Part shown: piece after piece, positions 8,776-16,203 of the stretch | How positions within the stretch are numbered: position 1 is the first letter of the stretch | Layout: each line of letters begins with the position of its first letter | Origin: JAGTQI01 sp038868115 | GTDB taxonomy: Archaea; Thermoproteota; Bathyarchaeia; Bathyarchaeales; Bathycorpusculaceae | Direction of reading: 5' to 3' | Length of the DNA stretch: 64,000 bases | Assembly: GCA_038868115.1 (NCBI GenBank) | Contig: JAWBXA010000002.1 | Coordinates: 26,195 to 90,194 of the forward strand | The notes under the pieces: model-generated | The model's input: the letters and a program-made list of their open reading frames with translations, nothing else | What the model was told of the DNA's origin: nothing | Database searches by the model: none | Translations under genes and position numbers: made by a program

Positions 8776-9195
8776 CTATTGGTAGGGAAAAGGCGTCTTA
8801 CCCTTCTCACGAACCTCTCGATAAATAGCTGTAATAATCATTTTCTCGTTGCACTTCTGACATGGCTCAACCTCTTTAAAAACGTAATCGCCTCGCTGAA
8901 ACTCCCTAACACTTTTGAAGCCACACTTCCCACATTCAATAGTCGTAGTAATCGGCGGAGCTTCAATTCTCAAGCGGAGTATGCGCTGTCGCGTCTGGAA
9001 CAGCACATAAGTTGATAGAGCTAAGCCTATAAAGCCTAACAGAAGCCAGTAAACAGCGATTTCCGGTGCTGTGCTGTAGAGATGAATTGCGAGAACCAAC
9101 GCCGCCAAGGCCAAAGCTAAAGTAACAAATATTATGAGTAAAACAAAGGATGAAACCTTCGTTGCCGCAGATGCGTTTCTTCTGCTACTGCTCAT
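8776..9195 (-). CDS. Two-TM membrane protein with C-terminal zinc ribbon
   Basis: A 139-residue protein with no family I can name. Two hydrophobic helices at about residues 15-39 and 45-67 form a hairpin anchor, followed by a cytoplasmic-type zinc ribbon with CGKC (88-91) and CQKC (112-115). A basic patch and a proline-rich end follow. It lies 14 nt downstream of the DUF1512 gene in the same direction, so the two membrane proteins are probably co-expressed. A second small membrane protein with a similar C-terminal ribbon occurs at 24910-25326. Confidence 0.6.
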   Translation of the reverse strand: MSSSRRNASAATKVSSFVLLIIFVTLALALAALVLAIHLYSTAPEIAVYWLLLGFIGLALSTYVLFQTRQRILRLRIEAPPITTTIECGKCGFKSVREFQRGDYVFKEVEPCQKCNEKMIITAIYREVREKGKTPFPYQ

Positions 9196-9209
9196 CTTAA
9201 ATCTCTCCC

Positions 9210-10352
9210 TTATTGTCCTATGCCTATGGTGTTCCCAACACCAGCGATTATTACTTTGTCGCCTTCCTTAGTCCTCTCTAACACAACTTGTCTAATCCTC
9301 TCGATGGCTTTGTCAGCAGCATCGAAAATCTCCTTTCGCATAGGCGAAACAGCATCGCCAATATCCTCCTTAATTATGACGGCATTTATGGGAATGCGAT
9401 ACTTAAGAATGGTCTCCTCAATCTTGAATTGATCAACGCCTGGACCGCCTATGGCTGCACCAACACCCTCAGCTACTTCGCCGACCTCTTCGCCTTCAAG
9501 CTTTAATGCAGCGTCAATCATAATTATGTTGGCTATTTTACCCTCATTCTCCTCAATAATAGTTTTAATGGCATCGCCAGGCTTGCCAACGTTTCCGCCA
9601 GGACCCTCAGCCTTAATAACGTAGGCCGTTCTTCCCTCGAACGGAACCTCAGCCACAACGCAGTCTTTAGAAACCTTCCTTACGGGGTGACCGTGCATGA
9701 GCTTGGCTGCGACCAGTGCACCAACACCGTCACCAATAGGTTGACCGTAGGCGAAGGCTTTAAGGGCGCTTGCGTAGGCTTCGGCTTCCCGCATGACCAG
9801 CGGCAGAATCATTTGAATCTGCATTATAATGTAGAGGCTTAACGTCTTCTTGCCAAGCAGATAAAAATGCCTTATAACTTTGTAAATGTAGTTTAAAGCC
9901 ATAGCCGCCTCAAGAGTATTCTCCAAATTATTCGCCTGAGTTTCATCAGCCGCTGGGGCAATAAGTTTAACCTCATCCTTAAAGCGAGCGTCCCTAACGT
10001 CAAGTATGTGTTCAAGCTTCCAAACAATTCCAGCAGGGTCAAGGCTTTGAGGAGTAATCGTGAAATATTCTAGGAAGCGGTCAACCCTAGCTGAAGGATC
10101 TGTTTGGGGCTTACCAATCTCCTTAATGGTTTCTATCGCTATTCTTCGCCCCTCGTCTCGAATATACTTCAGCTTGTAGAGACTGCCCTCAACCTCACGG
10201 AGCATAATGTAAAGCTGAATACGCTGACCGTAAAATATTGAAATAAATATAAAGGCATAAATTATCAAGGTTAAAATCTGTGAAAAGATATCCCCTCCTG
10301 TGAGTTGCAGAAGTTGACCGCTAAGGACGAACCCTGATGCCGCCAGATTCAC
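9210..10352 (-). CDS. DUF1512-family archaeal membrane protein
   Basis: A 380-residue protein with one N-terminal transmembrane segment (about residues 22-42), then a long soluble region starting with charged helices (REVEGSLYKLKYIRDEG) and an IVWKLEHILD segment. It ends in glycine-rich GVGNTIGIGQ, recalling a nucleotide-binding loop. The overall pattern fits the archaeal DUF1512 family from memory. Function is unknown; the family is widespread in archaea, which suggests a housekeeping membrane role. It precedes the small zinc-ribbon membrane protein. Confidence 0.65.
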   Translation of the reverse strand: MNLAASGFVLSGQLLQLTGGDIFSQILTLIIYAFIFISIFYGQRIQLYIMLREVEGSLYKLKYIRDEGRRIAIETIKEIGKPQTDPSARVDRFLEYFTITPQSLDPAGIVWKLEHILDVRDARFKDEVKLIAPAADETQANNLENTLEAAMALNYIYKVIRHFYLLGKKTLSLYIIMQIQMILPLVMREAEAYASALKAFAYGQPIGDGVGALVAAKLMHGHPVRKVSKDCVVAEVPFEGRTAYVIKAEGPGGNVGKPGDAIKTIIEENEGKIANIIMIDAALKLEGEEVGEVAEGVGAAIGGPGVDQFKIEETILKYRIPINAVIIKEDIGDAVSPMRKEIFDAADKAIERIRQVVLERTKEGDKVIIAGVGNTIGIGQ

Positions 10353-10428
10353 ATACTCACCTTCCGAAAAACTAGCAAAAGCCTAGTTATAAATTTTAGG
10401 ATATTCCAAGTTTGCTCACACAATAGAA

Positions 10429-11241
10429 TCAAATATAATGCAAGTTTTTTATTATCATGTTGACACTTGCTGCAAGAAGCATAGCTGCGAAAACAAGGTT
10501 TAGGCTTCTGCTTGAAAGCTTCCTACTTGTATAAGCGCCAACCTGCGCTCCAACAACAGAGCCTACTCCAAGGTAAAATGCATACAAAGCGTTCACGTTT
10601 CCCTGCTGCACGTGGCTGACCACGCCGGAAATTGATGTGAAAATCATCATGAACATGGATGTTGGTATGGCGAAATGTATTGGAAAACTAAGCGCGTAGC
10701 ACATGACTGGGACAAGAACGACTCCTCCACCTATTCCCAAAAGCCCAGAAGCTACGCCGCCGAAGAAACTTAAGAATAAGCCGTAAAGCATTTTCCGCCT
10801 GTTAAACAGCAGCTCTTTTTCAAAGGCGTCATCAACCACACCACACGCCTTTACGGATTCTGTGGTAAAGGCTTTGTAAATCATTTGAAAGGCAACCAAA
10901 ATTAGGAAAGCGCCGAAAATGACGCCGAGCCACATCTTTACAACCGGAACAGCCGTGATGGATGCTCCAACATAGCCTCCGGGTGCAGTGGCGCAAGCCA
11001 AAGCCAAACCGGTCTTAACATAAACACGGTTTTGTTTCAGATAATTTGCGGAGGATGCTATAGACGTGATGATTATTGTGGCTAGGCTTGTGCCTACCGC
11101 CACCACCGGCTCAAAGTTGTAAAGAAGCGTTAAAAGTGGAACCATGAATATTCCGCCCCCAACACCCGTTAAGGCTGCAGCTATGCTTATCAAAAAACCG
11201 AAGAGGGGAAGCATCAGCTCCCGCATGCCATAGTTCTCCAA
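10429..11241 (-). CDS. TauE/SafE-family membrane permease
   Basis: A 270-residue integral membrane protein with about eight hydrophobic helices. The two family half-repeats each carry the G-rich signature: LTGVGGGIFMVPLL near residue 25 and GLLGIGGGVVLVPVM near residue 165. TauE/SafE (formerly DUF81) proteins are proposed exporters of sulfite, sulfoacetate or related anions. No substrate can be deduced here because no sulfur-metabolism genes are adjacent. It lies downstream of the FAD-linked oxidase and might be in the same transcript. Confidence 0.85.
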   Translation of the reverse strand: MENYGMRELMLPLFGFLISIAAALTGVGGGIFMVPLLTLLYNFEPVVAVGTSLATIIITSIASSANYLKQNRVYVKTGLALACATAPGGYVGASITAVPVVKMWLGVIFGAFLILVAFQMIYKAFTTESVKACGVVDDAFEKELLFNRRKMLYGLFLSFFGGVASGLLGIGGGVVLVPVMCYALSFPIHFAIPTSMFMMIFTSISGVVSHVQQGNVNALYAFYLGVGSVVGAQVGAYTSRKLSSRSLNLVFAAMLLAASVNMIIKNLHYI

Positions 11242-11302
11242 AGGTCAACTTTCGGAAAGAAATAAGCATCCGCTGATCTCATATTTAAGGCATAACCTTT
11301 TT

Positions 11303-12691
11303 TTAGAAAATTTTTCCCGGGTTTAGAATGTCGTTGGGGTCGAAAGCCCTCTTGATCCTCCTCATAAGCTCAATTTTTGCTTTATCCTCAAATTCTAGAA
11401 AAAGCTCCCTTTTCTCCAAGCCTATGCCGTGTTCAGCTGACACAGCGCCTCCCAAAGCATTTCCCAAAGCGTAAATCTCCCTCAAAATAGCTGACAGCCT
11501 CTCTGGATTTTTCTCGAATATGGCTAGGTGAACGTTTCCATCCCCAACATGTCCAGCACCACTTATAACCACAGAATGCTCCATGGAAATTCTCTTAACC
11601 CCCTCCATGAATTCCGGAATTTGACTTCGTGGAACAACCACGTCAACAAGAAATGTTGCGCCAGCATCCCTAGCGGCGTAAAAGGATTTCTCCCTCAACT
11701 CTAAAAGCTCCCTTCCAGCTCTTTCAGTAGATGGAACAAGAACCTCGATCGCACCGTTTTTCATGCAAATTTCGCTGATAAGCTCCGCATCCCTGTAAAG
11801 TTTTTCTTGACTTTCACCCTCCAAAACGATGAGGAGAAAGGCTTCCGACTCGTCGCGCACACGCTCATCTATTGGCACAGTTATTCCAGTGTAATTTTCC
11901 ATAGCATTAAGCCCGACCTTATCAATAAACTCGACTATAAGGGGTGTAACACCACACTTCAACAAAAGCGGAACAGCCGCCACACCTTGCCTAAGCGCCT
12001 TGAACGCGACAAAAAGGGTAAATCTAGCCTTCTGTTTCGGCAAAAGCTTCAAAACAACCTTAGTTACAACGGCCAAAGTTCCTTCAGAACCCACAATCAA
12101 CTGCGTTAAGTCATAGCCCGACGAAACTTTCACATACTTCCCGCCGGTCCTAATGATCTCGCCAGTCGGCAGAACAGCCTCTAAACCCAAAACAAAGTTG
12201 CGGGTGACCCCATACTTAACCGCCATCATGCCACCAGCATTAGTGGCAACATTACCACCAACAGTTGCACTTTCCTCTCCGATATAAATTGGGTAACAAA
12301 GACCACGCGCCTCAACAGCCCTCATAAAACTTGAAAGGGTAACGCCGGCCTCAACAACAGCTACATGGTTCTCCTCATCTATTTCCAATATTCGATTCAT
12401 ACGCTCAAGGGATAAGAGAATCCCGTCAGCGGACGGAACACAGCCCCCGCTCAAGCCTGTTCCGCCACCTCTAGGAGTGACCGGAATCCGCCTTTCGTTG
12501 GCTAGCCGCAGTATTTCTGCAACTTCCTCAGCGGTTCTAGGCTTAACAACAACTTTAGGTATGCAAGGCTTAACGGCAAGCGCCTCATCACGCCCGTACT
12601 CCTCGCCTATATTGCCGCCCACAAGAACATTCTCATCGCCAACAATCTGCTTAAGCTTAGCTACAACTCCCATGTCCAAGGGGAACCCCAT
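11303..12691 (-). CDS. FAD-linked 2-hydroxyacid dehydrogenase (GlcD/D-lactate DH type)
   Basis: About 462 residues of the vanillyl-alcohol-oxidase flavoprotein family. The N-terminal FAD-binding domain shows TPRGGGTGLSGGCVP and GGNVATNAGG. The C-terminal domain shows GHVGDGNVHL and AEHGIGLEKR, as in glycolate oxidase GlcD and D-lactate dehydrogenase, which oxidise 2-hydroxyacids and pass electrons onward. The open frame extends to 12787, but that part lies inside the 5S rRNA gene, so I place the start at ATG 12691 (12673 is an alternative). TTTTAAGG about 30 nt upstream suggests a near-leaderless transcript. Confidence 0.85.
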   Translation of the reverse strand: MGFPLDMGVVAKLKQIVGDENVLVGGNIGEEYGRDEALAVKPCIPKVVVKPRTAEEVAEILRLANERRIPVTPRGGGTGLSGGCVPSADGILLSLERMNRILEIDEENHVAVVEAGVTLSSFMRAVEARGLCYPIYIGEESATVGGNVATNAGGMMAVKYGVTRNFVLGLEAVLPTGEIIRTGGKYVKVSSGYDLTQLIVGSEGTLAVVTKVVLKLLPKQKARFTLFVAFKALRQGVAAVPLLLKCGVTPLIVEFIDKVGLNAMENYTGITVPIDERVRDESEAFLLIVLEGESQEKLYRDAELISEICMKNGAIEVLVPSTERAGRELLELREKSFYAARDAGATFLVDVVVPRSQIPEFMEGVKRISMEHSVVISGAGHVGDGNVHLAIFEKNPERLSAILREIYALGNALGGAVSAEHGIGLEKRELFLEFEDKAKIELMRRIKRAFDPNDILNPGKIF

Positions 12692-12750
12692 CACATTTAA
12701 TAGCTGCAATCTAACCTTAAAACAGTATAGTCCTTTCAAAACGAGCAGGG

Positions 12751-12868
12751 CTGCCAGCTTTCCCGGCTTCGCGTGGCCGAAGACCACACTACAACCGGGA
12801 ACGGAGCGCGGTTTAACTTCCGAGTTCGGAATGGGATCGGGTGGACCCCGCGCCCTATGGCCGGCAAA
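12751..12868 (-). rRNA. rrf: 5S ribosomal RNA
   Basis: The minus strand reads as a classic archaeal 5S rRNA. The ends pair (TGCCGGC with GCTGGCA), the loop A/helix III region contains CATTCCGAACTCGGAAG, the strand GTTAAACC follows, and the 3' arm is a GC-rich hairpin with loop TCTTCGGCC. The length is about 118 nt. No 16S or 23S rRNA is adjacent, so the gene is unlinked from the main rRNA operon, as is common in several archaeal groups. It lies just upstream of the FAD oxidase gene on the same strand. Confidence 0.95.
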
Positions 12869-12957
12869 CCCTTAATACACCATACATCATTTACTCATTA
12901 ACTTTTCGTTTCTTTGTTTTGAGGAAAAATATATGAAAGAAAGAAATTGCATGGGGA

Positions 12958-13335
12958 TTATTTTTCCTTTATAATTGGGAGTATTAATCTGATGGCGGCT
13001 ATAACAGCGGCCGGAGCTGCAAATGCCACAATATAATTTAAGATTGTCGTTGCCCAATAGTAGAGCAGCTCATGAATATTGACAAGTGGAGACCAGACGT
13101 CTGTTGCAGCGGCTACCAGCAGAGCTATTGTAGCTATAAGGAACGGGGTTACTTCCTTTTCTGTTACGCTTGTTAACCCTGCAATAATTCCGAAGATCAA
13201 TAATATCAATGTTATCCATCCGCTGACGGTGCTAACGTTCGGGTCATCAGCATATTTCAGATATCCAACCACAAGCCCCATTAGGATAGCAATAACGACA
13301 AAAGCCAGGTACACGTAACGAGTTATTTTCTCCAT
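12958..13335 (-). CDS. Small four-helix membrane protein
   Basis: A 125-residue hydrophobic protein with four predicted transmembrane helices: YVYLAFVVIAILMGL, WITLILLIFGIIAGL, FLIATIALLVAA and a C-terminal segment around YIVAFAAPAAVIAAIRL. I do not recognise a family. The start is the ATG at 13335, preceded by GGGGAT; the longer frame begins at a GTG inside that ribosome site. It stands alone between 5S rRNA and the divergent tRNA-Trp. Confidence 0.6.
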   Translation of the reverse strand: MEKITRYVYLAFVVIAILMGLVVGYLKYADDPNVSTVSGWITLILLIFGIIAGLTSVTEKEVTPFLIATIALLVAAATDVWSPLVNIHELLYYWATTILNYIVAFAAPAAVIAAIRLILPIIKEK

Positions 13336-13425
13336 AAAGATCCCCACTGGGCCGGAGTTATTTATTTTAATTAATTATAAACTTTGCGGTTAAAGCAAGC
13401 AGAAGTGCTTAAGCAATAGGGTAAC

Positions 13426-13433
13426 GTATATAT
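13426..13433 (+). promoter_or_regulatory. TATA box upstream of tRNA-Trp
   Basis: The sequence GTATATAT lies 41-48 bp before the mature 5' end of tRNA-Trp. It is the best TATA match in the spacer and would give a pre-tRNA with a leader of roughly 15-20 nt. Confidence 0.5.
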
Positions 13434-13511
13434 CCCCTTTTCATCAGAATTTTAGTGCATAATATCATGTGAAGGGGCCGTAGTCTAGGCAGGTATGACG
13501 ACGGGCTCCAG

Positions 13512-13577
13512 AACAGCCTAAACGGGTTTGCGGACCGTCATTTGGAATGAAGAGGTTCTGGAGCGGTCAATAGAGAA
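13512..13577 (+). other. tRNA-Trp intron 1 (position 37/38) with self-antisense segments
   Basis: The intron begins after G37 and ends before A38. It contains GTTCTGGAG, perfectly antisense to the anticodon-loop/5' junction CTCCAGAAC, and ACGGGTTT, antisense to the 3' junction AAACCCGT. An ATGAAGA element, one base from the box C consensus ATGATGA, precedes the first antisense segment. In haloarchaea the tRNA-Trp intron is a box C/D guide that methylates its own pre-tRNA; this layout is reminiscent. A proper CTGA box D is not visible, so guide function is inference. Confidence 0.6.
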
Positions 13578-13583
13578 ACCCGT

Positions 13584-13612
13584 AGAAGCAGCCTTGGAGC
13601 TGCTTCGGGGAG
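13584..13612 (+). other. Putative tRNA-Trp intron 2 at the variable loop
   Basis: Twenty-nine nucleotides sit between the 3' anticodon stem and the canonical AGGTC variable loop. They form a hairpin GAAGCAGC/GCTGCTTC with a six-base loop. Exact cut sites are ambiguous by 1-2 nt because AG/GAG repeats flank them. The alternative, an unusually long variable arm, is unlikely for tRNA-Trp. Confidence 0.65.
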
Positions 13613-13645
13613 AGGTCGTCGGTTCAAATCCGGCCGGCCCCACCA

Positions 13646-13850
13646 CTGAAATAGTAGGGTGTAGTCACTACCGCAGCGTCAACGTCCAAGTCTCTGACAT
13701 CTCTTGTTAGGCGTATGGTTTCCCACGTGTAGGGCGCATCAGTTTCAGCAACAACAGTTATGGGTTGTCACTTCCCTCAAAATCCTGAACGACTTCGCCA
13801 AAGGGAATCCCTATTTTCCTTTCTAGCCTAGAGGGCTTCTGTGAATGACG
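13646..13850 (-). pseudogene. Decayed DapA-family (DHDPS/aldolase) fragment
   Basis: Reading the minus strand in two frames gives about 60 residues resembling the middle of the dihydrodipicolinate synthase family. One frame has IGIPFGEVVQDFEGSDN, and after a frameshift another has TDAPYTWETIRLTRDV followed by DVDAAVVTTPYYF, matching the family pattern around the catalytic PYY tyrosine. No start, no beta-barrel ends and at least one frameshift are seen. The fragment stops where the CCA end of tRNA-Trp begins, as if the gene was truncated by a recombination at the tRNA 3' end. Confidence 0.5.
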
Positions 13851-13928
13851 TTTTAAGCATAAGGGGATCTCTTAAGAGCGAAAAAGTTTTTTAAAAAAGG
13901 AAAATCCTACCGTCAAACAGGGATAAAA

Positions 13929-15059
13929 ATGGTTGGAAAAATAATGTTGATTGGTATAGGTCAGCTGGGCTATCACATACTGCAAATTTTGGCGCACACA
14001 CCTAACATCAGCAAGATTGTTGCAGCTGACTATTCTTTGGATGCCGAAGTAAAGACTAATCTAGTGATATACACGGCGGCTCTCAGAGGTCTTTACCCAA
14101 ATATTGAGTTCCGTAGAGTGGATTTATACGATGTAAATGGAACTGTTGAAATATTAAAGGAGGAAAAGCCTGACGTGATATGCAATGCTACAGTTTTACA
14201 ATCATGGTGGGTTTACCATCTACTCCCAGAGAAAATAGCAATGCGGTTAAACAGCGCAGGACTCGGTCCTCAACTACCGTTCCATTTGACATTAACATAT
14301 AAGCTGATGTGCGCGATTAAAAAATCAGGGATAGAGACACGTGTAATAAACTGCTCGTATCCCGACGTTGTAGACCCGGTGTTAGCTAAAGTTGGCTTAG
14401 CTCCAGTTTGTGGAGGAGGTAACGTAGATACATATGCACCGGTGATAAAGCAATTTGTGAGTAAGGAGTTGGGAGTCCCTATGAGGAGCATTACTGTTTA
14501 CATATATGGTCATCATGGGCTTCTTAGCAGCTTTTTCAATGCTCCATTCTTGGCAAGGATCTATGTGTACCACAAAGATATTACTGATCAATATCCTCCA
14601 GATAAGATACGGAAAATAGTGCAACCATTTGTTAAGGCTGACATGGGTGCGTGGGCTTCCGTGCCACCTCAAGAGGATATAGCGGCATCCTTTACAAGGA
14701 ATCTCTTGGCCGTTTACTGCAATACTTATGAATTTTGCCACGCTCATGGACCTGCGGGATTGCCCGGAGGGTATCCTGTCCGCTTAAGCTACGAGAAAGG
14801 TGCAGAAGTTTTATTGCCAGAGGGAGTGACTCTAGAAGAAGCTATAAGGGTAAACGAAGAAAGCGGACGAATCGGTGATGGTATCGAAAGAATAAAAAAT
14901 GACGGGACCGTAGTTTTCACAGAGAAAGCCGTTAAAATATATAGAGAAATACTTGGGTACGAGTGTGAAGAACTTAAAATAGAAGAAAGTGAAGAAAGAG
15001 CCAAAGAACTTAAAATGCTCTTCAAAAAACTAGGAGAAAAGTATGGTCTAAAAATTTAA
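13929..15059 (+). CDS. Rossmann-fold NAD(P)-binding protein, saccharopine-dehydrogenase-like, unassigned
   Basis: A 376-residue protein opening with a dinucleotide-binding motif, MLIGIGQLGYHILQIL, and an acidic residue after strand 2 (VAADYS), suggesting NAD preference. The region around IEFRRVDLYDVNG and KPDVICNAT resembles saccharopine-dehydrogenase/homospermidine-synthase-like Rossmann domains. The C-terminal two-thirds, including YGHHGLLSS and CHAHGPAGLPGGYPVRLS, is not one I can name. The neighbouring DapA-family remnant hints at a former amino- or sugar-acid pathway, but that is speculative. The gene is isolated, with an inverted repeat downstream. Confidence 0.5.
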   Translation: MVGKIMLIGIGQLGYHILQILAHTPNISKIVAADYSLDAEVKTNLVIYTAALRGLYPNIEFRRVDLYDVNGTVEILKEEKPDVICNATVLQSWWVYHLLPEKIAMRLNSAGLGPQLPFHLTLTYKLMCAIKKSGIETRVINCSYPDVVDPVLAKVGLAPVCGGGNVDTYAPVIKQFVSKELGVPMRSITVYIYGHHGLLSSFFNAPFLARIYVYHKDITDQYPPDKIRKIVQPFVKADMGAWASVPPQEDIAASFTRNLLAVYCNTYEFCHAHGPAGLPGGYPVRLSYEKGAEVLLPEGVTLEEAIRVNEESGRIGDGIERIKNDGTVVFTEKAVKIYREILGYECEELKIEESEERAKELKMLFKKLGEKYGLKI

Positions 15060-15115
15060 GCAACAAGAATTGAAGTCTTTTTCGAAGGAGTGCTAGCTTA
15101 AAACCTTAATTTAAC

Positions 15116-15145
15116 GTGTTACGCTAGGAGAGAGCAATGTAACAC
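15116..15145. repeat. Inverted repeat downstream of the Rossmann gene
   Basis: GTGTTAC at 15116-15122 is the exact reverse complement of GTAACAC at 15139-15145, separated by 16 bp. It lies in the 169-bp space between two convergent genes and could be a hairpin transcription end or the scar of a small element. Confidence 0.4.
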
Positions 15146-15228
15146 ATATAAGCTATTAGGCGTCAACCGAGATCCTGAAATAGAAAATTTGTAAGCGTTC
15201 CCTGTTATAATTCGTTATTATTCTGTTG

Positions 15229-15480
15229 TCAAGCTCCCACAACTTCAGCTTCGGCGAATCTTCTGCTTATTCTTGTTATTTTTATTTTAACGTGATCGCC
15301 TGGTTTTGTGTTTGGTATGAAGGTTACTAGTCCTTGGATGCGGGCTATTCCTTCACCTCTTCGGCTTGTCTCTGTGACGTGCACTTCGTATTCTTTGCCT
15401 AGCTCAACTGGTTTTGGCGGGAACCTTCGCTGTCCTTTTCCGAATTCTCTCCTTCCGCCGAATCTTCTTCTTTCTTCCAT
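15229..15480 (-). CDS. TRAM-domain RNA-binding protein (copy 1)
   Basis: An 83-residue protein with an Arg/Gly-rich N-terminal tail (RRRFGGRREFGKGQRR) followed by a TRAM beta-barrel with the signature GEGIARIQGLVTFIPNTKPG. Single TRAM proteins in archaea bind RNA and behave as cold-responsive RNA chaperones in methanogens. A start at 15480 gives a full domain. It is the last gene of a TRAM / OB-fold / TRAM set on the minus strand and is a clear paralogue of 15829-16113, sharing G(E/D)GIARIQG. Confidence 0.85.
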   Translation of the reverse strand: MEERRRFGGRREFGKGQRRFPPKPVELGKEYEVHVTETSRRGEGIARIQGLVTFIPNTKPGDHVKIKITRISRRFAEAEVVGA

Positions 15481-15520
15481 CCGTTTTCACCTCTCCTTAT
15501 TCGTTTAAAAATTTCGCGCG

Positions 15521-15823
15521 CTATTTAACTGTGAGTTTTCCGTATTTCCCAACATTCAGCTGGATTTCTCCCTTGAAGCTTGTCACGTAGCCTTTTTCCA
15601 CTTTGACTATGTCGTTAACGTTTAACTGGTTTATTTGGTCGTTCCATAAGGTCAGCTTTATAGCGCCTGTTTCGTCTGCTATTATGGCTGTTGCCACTTT
15701 GTGGGTCGTGTCGCTGAACCTTGATAGAACTTCGCGCGGCGCAGATTTTTCTACGACCATGGCTTCGATGTTCACTTGTTTCATTCCGTTTCGTAATTCC
15801 TTAATCTTCAACCTTTTCACCAT
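15521..15823 (-). CDS. OB-fold single-stranded nucleic-acid-binding protein (SSB/RPA-like)
   Basis: A 100-residue OB-fold protein. Signatures of the SSB/RPA tRNA-anti type are IIADETGAIKLTLWNDQINQ and VNDIVKVEKGYVTSFKGEIQ. It resembles archaeal single-OB SSB proteins but lacks the long acidic C-terminal tail, so it could bind RNA or DNA. It begins 5 nt after the upstream TRAM gene and lies 40 nt before the downstream one. Three small nucleic-acid-binding barrels are therefore encoded together, suggesting a shared stress or cold-adaptation role. Confidence 0.8.
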   Translation of the reverse strand: MVKRLKIKELRNGMKQVNIEAMVVEKSAPREVLSRFSDTTHKVATAIIADETGAIKLTLWNDQINQLNVNDIVKVEKGYVTSFKGEIQLNVGKYGKLTVK

Positions 15824-15828
15824 CTCTT

Positions 15829-16113
15829 TTAGACTATTCTTTCCGCGACGGCGAATTTTCCGCCGACTGAAACAATGCGCACTCTAATGCGCTCGCCTAT
15901 CTTGCTGTTTGGAACAAAAATCAAGTAGCCTTGTATTCGGGCTATTCCGTCTCCTTTGCTTCCAATGTCATCTATAACAACTTCCAGTTCCTGATTTTCC
16001 TTGACTGGTGCTATTTGAAAAAGAGGTTTGTCGGGGTTGAAGCGTCTGCTACTCCCGAATCTTCTCGGTTTTCCCTGGATGTTCTTTATTTTTTCTGGAA
16101 GCCTTCTTGGCAT
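15829..16113 (-). CDS. TRAM-domain RNA-binding protein (copy 2)
   Basis: A 94-residue protein. About 30 basic N-terminal residues (GKPRRFGSSRRFNP) precede a TRAM barrel with GDGIARIQGYLIFVPNSKIG and a closing FAVAER strand. It is homologous to the 83-residue copy 350 bp downstream, but the N-termini differ, consistent with an older duplication. It heads the TRAM-OB-TRAM cluster and is preceded by a potentially structured leader at 16143-16203. Confidence 0.85.
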   Translation of the reverse strand: MPRRLPEKIKNIQGKPRRFGSSRRFNPDKPLFQIAPVKENQELEVVIDDIGSKGDGIARIQGYLIFVPNSKIGERIRVRIVSVGGKFAVAERIV

Positions 16114-16142
16114 ACTGTTTTTTCGTCCTTATCGCGGAACCA

Positions 16143-16203
16143 GCCTCAAAGCCAAAAACTCAAGTGTCCCGCTTTTGCTGAACACCGAGTTTCCAGCAGA
16201 GGC
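16143..16203 (-). promoter_or_regulatory. Potentially structured 5' leader of the TRAM cluster
   Basis: In the 30-90 nt before the TRAM start, nested complementary segments occur: GCCTC/GAGGC (16143-16147 with 16199-16203), AACTC/GAGTT (16157-16161 with 16187-16191) and GTGT/ACAC (16164-16167 with 16182-16185). They would form one long interrupted hairpin in the mRNA. TRAM genes are temperature-responsive in other archaea, so a thermosensor-type leader is conceivable. Part of the DNA may simply be promoter. Confidence 0.3.

Larger units (their letters stand above)
13474..13645 (+). tRNA. tRNA-Trp(CCA) interrupted by two introns
   Basis: Exons form a full cloverleaf: acceptor GGGGCCG/CGGCCCC, D-arm GTC/GAC, anticodon stem ACGGG (13501-13505) with CCCGT (13579-13583), loop C-T-CCA-G-A, variable loop AGGTC, T-arm GTCGG-TTCAAAT-CCGGC, discriminator A and an encoded CCA. 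The anticodon CCA specifies tryptophan. A 66-nt intron splits positions 37/38. A further 29 nt separates the anticodon stem from the variable loop, read as a second, non-canonical intron. Introns at 37/38 are typical of archaeal tRNA-Trp; additional introns elsewhere are known mainly from crenarchaeal-type lineages. Confidence 0.88.

Noticed and set aside
12692..12787. Longer N-terminus for the FAD-linked oxidase starting at 12787
   Set aside because: Most of this extension lies within the 5S rRNA gene and has no similarity to the family N-terminus.
13571..13617. Reading tRNA-Trp as a tRNA with a long variable arm
   Set aside because: Anticodon CCA and the canonical AGGTC variable loop remain after removing 29 nt; long variable arms belong to Leu and Ser tRNAs.
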